Origin: Candidatus Methanophagaceae archaeon
Lineage (GTDB): Archaea; Halobacteriota; Syntropharchaeia; Alkanophagales; Methanospirareceae
Direction of reading: 5' to 3'
Assembly (NCBI GenBank): GCA_013374505.1
Contig: QENJ01000297.1
Coordinates: 1 to 5,382, forward strand
Length of the DNA stretch: 5,382 nt
Position numbers and translations under genes: made by a program. This document shows, one piece after another, positions 1 through 5,072 of the stretch (its first letter is position 1; each line of letters begins with the position of its first letter). The notes beneath the pieces are model-generated. The model worked only from the letters and a program-made list of their open reading frames with translations, ran no database searches and was not told the DNA's origin.

Positions 1-244
1 AATTTTTATCTGGGGATGGGTGACCAATAGTTCTGGAAGTACACGAAAAGCCATCAAATAATATACGTTGGTAAGTATTTATACATAAAAAGAAATTATC
101 TGAAATTAGAGAGTTGTTAAAGAAATTGGGGCCACAACAGCCAGGGCATCTCGAACTACCTGCGGTGTAGTATCGCGGACACAAGCCACAATCGAGTCCA
201 CAGCAGCCAATAGTTGGATAGCGTTTAATCGGATGTTCGCTCAT
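1..244 (-). CDS. DUF3795-like cysteine-rich protein, partial, possibly truncated or chimeric
   Basis: This reading frame starts at an ATG (242-244) and stays open to the left edge, giving 81 codons without a stop. Residues 11-42 carry a dense cysteine pattern (Cys14, 15, 19, 22, 33, 36, 37) with the motifs CGLDCGLCPRYY and CPGCCGPNFF. I recognise these as the N-terminus of DUF3795-type small cysteine-rich proteins common in methanogens, which probably bind metal; no reaction is known to me. After residue 42 (below about position 119) the translation becomes AT-rich and generic. The further cysteines expected in this family, in a segment like HPSCSFITCC, are absent, and neither other frame restores them. 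The gene lies 21 bp downstream of the metallo-hydrolase on the same strand, so it is probably the last gene of that operon. Only a weak purine-rich ribosome site precedes it. It may be a 5' remnant left by a deletion or insertion. Confidence 0.6.
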   Translation of the reverse strand, partial: MSEHPIKRYPTIGCCGLDCGLCPRYYTAGSSRCPGCCGPNFFNNSLISDNFFLCINTYQRILFDGFSCTSRTIGHPSPDKN

Positions 245-265
245 CTTATTTCTCTGCGCCTCTTC

Positions 266-979
266 TTATTTTAGGTGATAAACTTCGCCTATCTGCAACT
301 GCACAACCTCAATATCCGATCTTGCTTCTACTTTTTCCTTGAATTCTTGTGGGTCCGCCTTCAAATAATGCATGGGAATTACGACCTTGGGCTGAATAGC
401 TATTACCGCTTCAACAGCATCTTGAATGTTCATTGTAAACGTTCCACCAATAGGGAGTAACGCTACATCTACTGCGCCCAGTTCGCCCATCTCGGGTATA
501 ACGTCCGTATCTCCAGCATGATAAATCGTCTTACCTTCCACAGTCATCAAGTAGCCGACACAATCTCCTTTATGATGCACTTTTCTGGTAGAACTGCCTT
601 GTTCGGTATTGTAAGCGTCAACCGCCTTTAATATTATATCGCCAAAAGTTAGTTTGTCTCCGGGAGCAACAACTGTTGTATCTTTGCCTAATTCCTGGAT
701 GCAGCGCTTAGGAGCTACTACTAGAGTATCTGCATCCTTGAGTCTATTTACTGTAACACTCTTACAATGGTCCTTATGGTGATGTGTTAATAGGATTAGA
801 TCCGCTTTTTCTAACTCTTCTGGCAAGCCATCAATCGGATCCGGCCACCCGGAAAACTCTATCTTTTTTGGATATTTAGTAAAGTACGTTCTCATCCATG
901 CTGGATCTATGTACATGATTTTGTCTTTGGTTTTTATCTGAAACCAGGAAGGTGGGAACCATTTTATTGATACGGTCAT
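266..979 (-). CDS. UPF0173/UlaG-like metallo-beta-lactamase-fold metal-dependent hydrolase
   Basis: A 237-residue cytoplasmic protein of the metallo-beta-lactamase fold (COG2220, UPF0173-like), a normal full length for that family. Visible motifs are the metal-binding THHHKDH (His66, His68, Asp70, His71), HAGDTD (residues 154-159, supplying the bridging Asp157) and PMHY with His204. An HHKGD segment at 135-139 fits the late histidine region. The N-terminus (SIKWFPPSWFQI, then YIDP) is the usual first strand of the fold. The common Gly-His-Ala near residue 9 is replaced by PPS, which I recall as normal for an archaeal subgroup. Substrate is unknown; members include lactonase- or phosphodiesterase-type hydrolases, and I do not assign one. 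The gene follows taw1 after 62 bp and precedes the DUF3795-like gene by 21 bp, all on the minus strand. No clear Shine-Dalgarno is seen before the ATG, only A/T-rich sequence. Confidence 0.88.
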   Translation of the reverse strand: MTVSIKWFPPSWFQIKTKDKIMYIDPAWMRTYFTKYPKKIEFSGWPDPIDGLPEELEKADLILLTHHHKDHCKSVTVNRLKDADTLVVAPKRCIQELGKDTTVVAPGDKLTFGDIILKAVDAYNTEQGSSTRKVHHKGDCVGYLMTVEGKTIYHAGDTDVIPEMGELGAVDVALLPIGGTFTMNIQDAVEAVIAIQPKVVIPMHYLKADPQEFKEKVEARSDIEVVQLQIGEVYHLK

Positions 980-1041
980 ATTTACAATTTTATCTTTTAT
1001 CGCAATTCATATCTTTCTTATTCTTTTAAGCTGTGGTGTGG

Positions 1042-1992
1042 CTAAATTAGCCTTTCTGAAGAACTGTTTGAAACAAGAACCACGCGACTTATCTCCGATT
1101 CATCCACAACCCTATAAGCATCTAAACAATCCACTATTTCGTTTGTAAAATCCTTCACACGTGCATGTGCTGGCATAGCGTCCCTGCTCAACCGTTTTCT
1201 CGAGTACCCAAGGTGCATATACCCTTTCACCTCGATGAAATCAGGATTCGCATGTTTTAGCAATTCTGCATAGCCTGCTGGATTCAACATGTTCATACCC
1301 TCCATGCAGGTGATTCTTATCACAGTCCTGCATTTCTTGCTGCTCAGCTCGTCCAACGATTCAAGTATGCAAGACCAGTAGTCACCGTGAGCAACTTTTT
1401 TGTAAACTAGTTCTTCTGGTGCATTCAGGGATAAGTATAACTGAGTAGGGTTTATTTCTCGCACCACTTCTGGCTTCGTACCATTGGTCACCACAAACGT
1501 GGTCATGTCGCGTGCATGGAATTCATCTATGAGCTCCTTCAGATAGGGATACAAAGTAGGCTCACCAATAAGCGAAATAGCGACGTGTTTCGGCTCTGCC
1601 GCCTCCAAAAAAGTGGCCATGTCCGTCCTGGGCGAGCCTTTAAACCCGGAAATCAGCCGTTTCTGCTCGTTCATGCACCCTTCTGCTATCTCCGCAGGAG
1701 TGTCCCATACGACTTCCCGTTTATTTGTCTCTATATTGAACGCCTCAAGAGGACGCCAACAATGAAGACAGCTCTGGTTGCAGAAGATAGAAGGTGTCAT
1801 CTGGATGCACCTATGCGCACTGATACCATAAAATTTACCTTTATAGCAGTTTCCTTCGCCACGTATTGATTTCCAGAGCCACAAACATGTTTTTACCGCA
1901 CTGTGCTTGTGTGTGCCCACGAAATGATAGCCCTGCCGTCCCAGAGTTCTTACCGTCTCTTCATCGTAATTCAATATAGCCTTCTGATCCAT
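1042..1992 (-). CDS. taw1: tRNA 4-demethylwyosine synthase Taw1 (TYW1), radical SAM enzyme
   Basis: Taw1 condenses N1-methylguanosine-37 of tRNA-Phe with carbons from pyruvate to form 4-demethylwyosine, the tricyclic step of archaeal wyosine synthesis. The 316-residue protein carries both expected iron-sulfur sites. The radical-SAM motif CNQSCLHC has Cys71, Cys75 and Cys78 (CX3CX2C, followed by WRP). An N-terminal triad of Cys36, Cys49 and Cys62, spaced 13 and 13, matches the auxiliary 4Fe-4S cluster of the Methanocaldococcus enzyme. Lys51 in CYKGKFYG lies where the pyruvate Schiff-base lysine is known. Family segments EPKHVAISLIGEPTLYPYL and SYMHLGYS-like (here GYMHLGYSRKRL) are clear. The interval from MTPS to the first radical-SAM cysteine is one residue shorter than I recall for M. 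jannaschii. The ATG sits inside the 3' end of the DUF126 gene, behind a GAGGTG ribosome site, which supports this start and suggests translational coupling. Confidence 0.95.
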   Translation of the reverse strand: MDQKAILNYDEETVRTLGRQGYHFVGTHKHSAVKTCLWLWKSIRGEGNCYKGKFYGISAHRCIQMTPSIFCNQSCLHCWRPLEAFNIETNKREVVWDTPAEIAEGCMNEQKRLISGFKGSPRTDMATFLEAAEPKHVAISLIGEPTLYPYLKELIDEFHARDMTTFVVTNGTKPEVVREINPTQLYLSLNAPEELVYKKVAHGDYWSCILESLDELSSKKCRTVIRITCMEGMNMLNPAGYAELLKHANPDFIEVKGYMHLGYSRKRLSRDAMPAHARVKDFTNEIVDCLDAYRVVDESEISRVVLVSNSSSERLI

Positions 1993-2368
1993 TTACAAAC
2001 ACCTCATCTCCGTCCTGTATCTGCTCAATTGGGTCTATCTCAAGTGAATCAACCACTGGTATATCCGCTATAATCGCGCCTACCGCAACGATCGTATCTA
2101 CATGACGGGTAATCATAGCAGAAGGGCTTTTTCCGTGTTTTTTTAGCTGGTATATCACATACGAGCCAACAGTTGAGCCTTTTCCACTTGGAAATACCAA
2201 AACACGATCAGTTATCTCTTCTCCATAGACATCTAGCGATTGATCCACGATAATGCCCGTGATAGGATCCACAGCACCAAGGAATGATATTCTTTGACTT
2301 GATACTAACGCTTTCCCGGATGCCGATCCTTTTGATATGCTCCTTCCGTGTAGCTTTCTTTTTTGCAT
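1961..2368 (-). CDS. DUF126 / AcnX small (swivel) subunit, phosphomevalonate dehydratase small subunit
   Basis: This 135-residue protein is a full-length DUF126 swivel-domain subunit of the aconitase-X family. In archaea the AcnX pair dehydrates 5-phosphomevalonate to trans-anhydromevalonate 5-phosphate in the modified mevalonate route to isoprenoids. Visible family motifs are KGSASG (residues 13-18), GAVDPITGIIVD (31-42), the glycine/serine loop FPSGKGSTVGSY (59-70), and VAVGAIIADIPVVD (94-107). Activity needs the large DUF521 subunit with its iron-sulfur cluster, which is not in this window, so it must be encoded elsewhere. It is the first gene of the leftward block, divergent from prefoldin alpha, and its last 32 bp overlap taw1 in another frame. 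A GGGGG stretch four bases before the ATG is a poor but usable ribosome site. Assignment to phosphomevalonate rather than another hydroxyacid rests on archaeal context. Confidence 0.88.
   Translation of the reverse strand: MQKRKLHGRSISKGSASGKALVSSQRISFLGAVDPITGIIVDQSLDVYGEEITDRVLVFPSGKGSTVGSYVIYQLKKHGKSPSAMITRHVDTIVAVGAIIADIPVVDSLEIDPIEQIQDGDEVFVNGSEGYIELR
2000..2005 (-). promoter_or_regulatory. Shine-Dalgarno of taw1 inside the DUF126 gene
   Basis: On the minus strand the bases GAGGTG lie seven bases before the taw1 ATG at 1990-1992, a strong match to the GGAGGTGATC anti-anti-SD consensus. The site lies within the last codons of the DUF126 gene (Asp-Glu-Val). It fixes the taw1 start and implies that ribosomes can enter taw1 while finishing DUF126. 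Confidence 0.75.
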
Positions 2369-2499
2369 TTTTCCCCCGTCTTTTATGCCCTGCGTTTTAC
2401 CACAGCCCCCTATCCGCTCTAACTAATAACATAACCATTAACAGGAGAACTTTATAATGATAAAATAAAATGTGGTATTAGATATTAAGGGTGATAGAA
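2369..2499. promoter_or_regulatory. divergent promoter region between DUF126 and prefoldin alpha
   Basis: This AT-rich gap separates two divergent genes. The best TATA box for the plus strand is CTTTATAATG around 2450-2459, about 25 bp before a predicted start near 2478. Its TTATAA core is self-complementary, so it could also serve the leftward block, although with a longer leader of about 60 bases. TACCACA at 2398-2404 and TGTGGTA at 2471-2477 form an inverted pair. Read in each gene's own direction, TGTGGTA lies 20-35 bases before each start codon. The TATA assignment is by eye, and the transcription starts are inferred. Confidence 0.5.
2489..2495 (+). promoter_or_regulatory. Shine-Dalgarno for prefoldin ATG 2500
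   Basis: GGGTGAT lies four bases before ATG 2500 and matches the GGTGAT part of the archaeal consensus. It overlaps the in-frame GTG at 2491, which makes that GTG an unlikely initiator. A second good site, GGTGAGG at 2518-2524, precedes ATG 2530. Confidence 0.55.
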
Positions 2500-2961
2500 A
2501 TGGAAGAAGGAGAAAGCGGTGAGGTAAGGATGGAACAGCAGGCAGAAATGCAGTCGTTGGCATTAGCAATGCGGCAATATCAAGCTCAGGCAGAGGCAGC
2601 GTCTCAGGAGTTACTCATGGTCCAGCAGGCGATAGGTGAGCACGAGAAGGCGATAGAGACGATAAAGCAGTTGAAGAAACTGAAACAGGGTGACGAATTG
2701 ATAGTGCCAATAGGCGCGAATTCATCCATTTATGTCTCGCTCAGTGCTGTTGATAAGGTAATAGTTATGATAGGTGGCGGAGTAAGCGCGGAAAAGGACC
2801 ATGATTCGTCTGCTCAGTACCTTAAGGGCAAGAAAGAAGAGTTAGAGAAGACACATCGCGAAATGGCAGAGATATTGCAGAAGATAGAGCAAGAGGCACA
2901 GAAAGTACAGGGACGACTACAAGAGATGGCTTCAGGCCCGGCTGGTCAAACTCAGATGTGA
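2500..2961 (+). CDS. pfdA: prefoldin alpha subunit
   Basis: Prefoldin is a cytoplasmic hexameric chaperone (two alpha, four beta) that holds unfolded proteins in its coiled-coil tentacles and passes them to the thermosome. This 153-residue protein has the alpha-subunit plan: an N-terminal coiled coil with YQAQAEAA and EHEKAIETIKQL, the central beta-hairpin region GDELIVPIGANSSIYV and VDKVIVMIGGGVSAEK, and a C-terminal coiled coil rich in Glu, Lys and Gln. The start is debatable. ATG 2500 has AGGGTGAT just upstream. GTG 2491 is in frame but lies within that ribosome site. ATG 2530 has GGTGAGG five bases upstream and gives an N-terminus that aligns without extension to the Methanothermobacter protein as I remember it. 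I list 2500; 2530 is an almost equal alternative that drops an acidic ten-residue leader. The usual ribosomal-protein and ftsY neighbours are absent here. Confidence 0.93.
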   Translation: MEEGESGEVRMEQQAEMQSLALAMRQYQAQAEAASQELLMVQQAIGEHEKAIETIKQLKKLKQGDELIVPIGANSSIYVSLSAVDKVIVMIGGGVSAEKDHDSSAQYLKGKKEELEKTHREMAEILQKIEQEAQKVQGRLQEMASGPAGQTQM

Positions 2962-2999
2962 CCCGAAAAAAACAGAAGACATAAAAAATACCCGGACTA

Positions 3000-3007
3000 T
3001 TTGTATA
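3000..3007 (+). promoter_or_regulatory. possible TATA box for the DUF1616 gene
   Basis: TTTGTATA followed by GTATAGATA lies about 30 bp before the GTG start at 3036. At archaeal spacing this puts the transcript start at or a few bases before the start codon, so the mRNA may be nearly leaderless. That would fit the lack of a Shine-Dalgarno sequence. Read-through from pfdA, 74 bp upstream, remains possible. Confidence 0.35.
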
Positions 3008-3035
3008 GTATAGATACATACATGCAGAAAGAAAA

Positions 3036-3569
3036 GTGAAAAAATCGTTTAGAAGGACGAGTAAAATACCGTTTAAAAGTACGCGTAAAGCTCCTTTTAA
3101 GAAGACGGGTAAAGTACCATTTAAGAGGGCAAGTAGTGAGAGTAGGATAGATGAGGTATTAACCGTTATTCTGATCGTCGCGATCATTATTGCCATCTCA
3201 CTGACCATTTATGTGATAGTAACACCGAAACAGGGTGAGAAGTTCACGGAATTCTACATTCTCAGCCCTAATGGTACCGCAGCAGATTATCCTACGGATT
3301 TAAAAGTTGGCGAGGTGGGAGAAGTGATAATAGGCATTGTAAATCACGAGTATGCCAATACCTCGTATCGTATGGAAGTGGAACTTAATGAAGAGGTCAT
3401 AAACGAAACAGCGGTTGTGCTATCGCATAATGATACCTTAGAATCATCTTTCGTGTTTAAAGCGAAGGCGAACGGAACGGCCCAAAAGTTGGAATTCTTG
3501 TTGTATAAGGACAAGGAACAACCAGTTTATCGCTCACTTCATTTGTGGCTGGATGTTAATGGAGAATAG
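3036..3569 (+). CDS. short DUF1616-domain membrane protein with lysine-rich octapeptide repeats
   Basis: A 177-residue protein of unknown function. Residues 4-35 are four units of an eight-residue basic repeat, the clearest being PFKSTRKA, PFKKTGKV and PFKRASSE. Residues 41-63 form one hydrophobic membrane segment (VLTVILIVAIIIAISLTIYV). Residues 68-174 match the C-terminal extracytoplasmic part of DUF1616 proteins: FTEFYILSPNG, then VGEVGEVIIGIVNHEY, and EFLLYKDKEQPVYRSLHLWLDV near the end. The basic side before the membrane segment predicts the repeats inside and the domain outside. Five N-glycosylation sequons (Asn79, 108, 123, 132, 146) fall only in the outer domain and fit this topology. 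Full DUF1616 proteins as I recall usually have several membrane helices, so this is a short form. The GTG start lacks a Shine-Dalgarno; an ATG at 3022 opens a five-codon frame whose TGA overlaps the GTG. Confidence 0.85.
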   Translation: MKKSFRRTSKIPFKSTRKAPFKKTGKVPFKRASSESRIDEVLTVILIVAIIIAISLTIYVIVTPKQGEKFTEFYILSPNGTAADYPTDLKVGEVGEVIIGIVNHEYANTSYRMEVELNEEVINETAVVLSHNDTLESSFVFKAKANGTAQKLEFLLYKDKEQPVYRSLHLWLDVNGE

Positions 3570-3613
3570 AACTGAGTGTTCCGAGCGAATTTTAAAAACT
3601 TGTCCAGCCACGA
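3543..3613 (+). repeat. inverted repeat spanning the end of the DUF1616 gene
   Basis: GTGGCTGGA at 3545-3553, inside the last coding segment (Leu-Trp-Leu-Asp), is matched exactly by its reverse complement TCCAGCCAC at 3603-3611 in the 3' flank. In RNA the pairing can extend to 13 bp (3543-3555 with 3601-3613) if three G-U pairs are allowed, enclosing a 45-base loop that includes the stop codon and an AATTTTAAAAA stretch. It may act as a 3'-end structure for this transcript; function is inferred only. Confidence 0.5.
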
Positions 3614-3630
3614 CTGAAATTTGAAATCTA

Positions 3631-3816
3631 TTACCAGCCGAGGATACGTAATACTTTTCCGGTTTCTGTATCATACAGCTTACCGGGGCGTTTCTCCGAT
3701 GCGTACTCGGTTAAGTACGCATCCGCTTCATCTAAAAGGTCAAAGGACCACCGGAACTTGCGGCAGCCACACCTATTTGCCGTTTCCACCACGTACCGTT
3801 TCTCCTCTGTCGCCAT
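3631..3816 (-). CDS. small orphan protein of 61 residues with a Cys-Gly-Cys motif
   Basis: I do not recognise this family. The translation looks like a real small soluble protein: a strand-like start (KRYVVETANRCGCRKFRWSF), an acidic helix (DLLDEADAYLTEYASEK), and a strand-turn-strand end (GKLYDTETGKVLRILGW). Cys16 and Cys18 in NRCGCRKF could bind metal, but two cysteines alone are weak support. The case for a gene is an ATG with AGGGGGT nine bases upstream (3826-3832) and a clear TATA box (TTTATATA, 3880-3887 on the minus strand) at a spacing that predicts a leader of about 40 bases. It stands alone, convergent with the DUF1616 gene and 147 bp downstream of the DRTGG gene. Its coding region holds two DNA dyads (3659-3686 and 3698-3723), so a structured RNA role, alone or in addition, cannot be excluded. 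Confidence 0.6.
   Translation of the reverse strand: MATEEKRYVVETANRCGCRKFRWSFDLLDEADAYLTEYASEKRPGKLYDTETGKVLRILGW
3659..3686. repeat. interrupted palindrome in the small gene
   Basis: CTGTAT and ATACAG (3666-3678, one central base) form a perfect 6-bp dyad. It is flanked by an outer matching pair, CCGGT at 3659-3663 and ACCGG at 3682-3686, with a small unequal internal gap (TT against CTT). It could form a hairpin in the short mRNA or be a protein-binding dyad. Confidence 0.55.
3698..3723. repeat. perfect 10-bp inverted repeat with 6-base loop
   Basis: GATGCGTACT (3698-3707) and AGTACGCATC (3714-3723) are exact reverse complements around the loop CGGTTA. This is the strongest hairpin I found in the window. 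It lies in codons for Asp-Ala-Tyr-Leu-Thr-Glu-Tyr-Ala-Ser of the small gene, 11 bp from the neighbouring palindrome. Confidence 0.7.
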
Positions 3817-3879
3817 TAAAATTGGACCCCCTTATAGATGCAAGTTTTGGTGTAATACTATTCGAAGAACTGACTGTGC

Positions 3880-3887
3880 TATATAAA
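3880..3887 (-). promoter_or_regulatory. TATA box for the small orphan gene
   Basis: On the minus strand this reads TTTATATA, preceded by A/T-rich AAAAATATC, an excellent match to the archaeal box A. A start about 25 bp downstream (near 3858) would give a leader of roughly 40 bases containing the AGGGGGT ribosome site. It is the best promoter match in the window. Confidence 0.6.
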
Positions 3888-3943
3888 GATATTTTTAAAC
3901 GGGGTTTTAGATCGGTACAGTCAAAATAGTTTGAAATATAAAC

Positions 3944-3950
3944 AAAAAAA
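3944..3950 (-). terminator. oligo-T terminator after the DRTGG gene
   Basis: Fourteen bases after the stop codon at 3964-3966, the minus strand has seven consecutive T residues, followed by GTTTATATTT. Archaeal polymerase commonly terminates in such T-tracts without a hairpin. It would separate the acyl-CoA synthetase/DRTGG transcript from the small gene, which has its own promoter just beyond. Confidence 0.45.
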
Positions 3951-3963
3951 TGCGTGAATACAC

Positions 3964-5022
3964 TTATCCAAGATATTCTTTCAGCCTGTTTATATCCACA
4001 TACTCTACGACTAACTCTTTAATCTTCTTTATCTTCGCATCGCCCCTTACCCGAGCTTTACCAAATATCTCATCCACTTTCTCCATCGTCGTGAGTGTGT
4101 CATCCACAACCATAATAATCGGCACACCTTTCTCTTCTGCTTTTCCAAGCATCGTTTGCGGCGGCTCTAAATGCCCGGTCAGAAGTATACATTTTATCGT
4201 GCCCGTCTCTAAAGCAAGATTTTGCAAGTCTGCACGATCACCACCGGTAATCAATGCCGCCTGCCGCACACGTCTGAAATATTTCAGGGCTGACTGTGGC
4301 GACATCGCACCGATCAAGAACTCCTCGATTAATACATCCTCTTCGGTCTTAACAAGCCATTCGCCATTCAGTGCTTCACATATTTCACTCACAAACAAGC
4401 CTGCAAGTAGTGGATCATAAGGCATCGAACCTAACAGCTCCATCCCATTCGCTTTTAAAAACCCGGCTACAACCTCATTGACATACGCCGTCTTATAACC
4501 CGCGAGCTGATTGAACAGAACGAACTTAAGGCGATCACCAAAGAACTCTTTTGCTGCCAGGACATGGTCAAGCACGAAATCGCTCGTGTACTTCACAGCC
4601 ATAAGAATATCTAAATCCAGTGCGGATGCAATATCCCTGTCACAAAGGCCCAGTGCCATTCCTACTTCATACGATGCTGCACCCTCCACAAGGACTATAT
4701 CCTTATCCTCTGAGATCCTCTCATACGAATCCAGGACTCTCGTCTTAAACACATCGGGGAACACAGAGCAAATAAAATCCTCATAAGGGCGGTCAAGTTT
4801 GACCGGGCATATGTCTTCCATATCATCACCGGTATTTAACACGATGGCGGTATTGTAAGCGTCCTCATCCACTAACTGGTCGCTAATCCGGGTGATACTG
4901 ACACCAAAAGGTTTGAAGTAGCCAACTTTGAAACCCTCTTCACGCAGTAGCAGCCCTAAGGCTATTATCACAGCACTTTTTCCCGAATATTCCTCCACGG
5001 ATGACACGAGCAGATTTTTCAT
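3964..5022 (-). CDS. P-loop/DRTGG protein resembling the N-terminal part of phosphotransacetylase (no catalytic domain)
   Basis: A 352-residue cytoplasmic protein with two regions. Residues 1-200 are a BioD/CobB-like P-loop domain (AAA_26): Walker A SVEEYSGKSAV with Lys15 and Ser16, the segment YFKPFGV (35-41), and a Walker B-like DIVLVEG (108-114). Residues 212-320 are a DRTGG domain, with AALITGGDRADLQ (255-267) and CILLTGHLEPP (278-288). The same pair forms the N-terminal regulatory half of long bacterial phosphotransacetylases, but the C-terminal PTA_PTB acetyl-transfer domain is absent, so it should not be named a phosphate acetyltransferase. The gene follows the acyl-CoA synthetase gene by 50 bp on the same strand, which suggests a regulatory or sensing role in acetyl-CoA/acetate metabolism. 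Purine-rich AGAGAAGGAA stands directly before the ATG. The role is inferred; the domain assignment is firm. Confidence 0.82.
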   Translation of the reverse strand: MKNLLVSSVEEYSGKSAVIIALGLLLREEGFKVGYFKPFGVSITRISDQLVDEDAYNTAIVLNTGDDMEDICPVKLDRPYEDFICSVFPDVFKTRVLDSYERISEDKDIVLVEGAASYEVGMALGLCDRDIASALDLDILMAVKYTSDFVLDHVLAAKEFFGDRLKFVLFNQLAGYKTAYVNEVVAGFLKANGMELLGSMPYDPLLAGLFVSEICEALNGEWLVKTEEDVLIEEFLIGAMSPQSALKYFRRVRQAALITGGDRADLQNLALETGTIKCILLTGHLEPPQTMLGKAEEKGVPIIMVVDDTLTTMEKVDEIFGKARVRGDAKIKKIKELVVEYVDINRLKEYLG

Positions 5023-5072
5023 TTCCTTCTCTTCTTTCCTTTATAAGAAATAGCGCTACTAAAGAATAAACA

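Noticed and set aside
1..54. Leaderless gene beginning at the minus-strand ATG 52-54
   Set aside because: The TATA spacing fits, but only 18 codons are visible and they match nothing I know, so it is kept as a remark and not listed as a gene.
275..460. Plus-strand open frame of 61 codons opposite the metallo-hydrolase gene
   Set aside because: It lies wholly on the opposite strand of a gene with clear catalytic motifs and its translation shows no family resemblance.
1516..1869. Plus-strand frame of 117 codons opposite taw1
   Set aside because: It is antisense to the radical-SAM region, with low-complexity basic sequence and no ribosome site worth noting.
2822..3208. Minus-strand frame of 128 codons across the end of pfdA and start of the DUF1616 gene
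   Set aside because: Its hydrophobic translation is the antisense image of the coiled coil and octapeptide repeat; it covers two better genes.
3872..3922. GACTGT (3872-3877) and ACAGTC (3917-3922) flanking the TATA box of the small gene
   Set aside because: A 6-bp inverted pair 39 bases apart is easily found by chance and has no further symmetry.
3621..3929. Plus-strand frame of 102 codons over the small gene
   Set aside because: It starts without a ribosome site and has irregular composition; the minus-strand frame has promoter, ribosome site and a protein-like sequence.
3950..4786. Plus-strand frames of 156 and 91 codons within 3950-4420 and 4511-4786
   Set aside because: They are antisense to the P-loop/DRTGG gene, Ser/Thr-rich and without recognisable domains.
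3964..5022. Naming this gene phosphate acetyltransferase
   Set aside because: The catalytic PTA_PTB domain is absent; only the N-terminal P-loop and DRTGG regions are present.
5051..5058. TAGCGCTA palindrome between the acyl-CoA synthetase and the DRTGG gene
   Set aside because: The dyad is only 8 bp with no room for a loop and does not extend; no T-tract follows to make a terminator.
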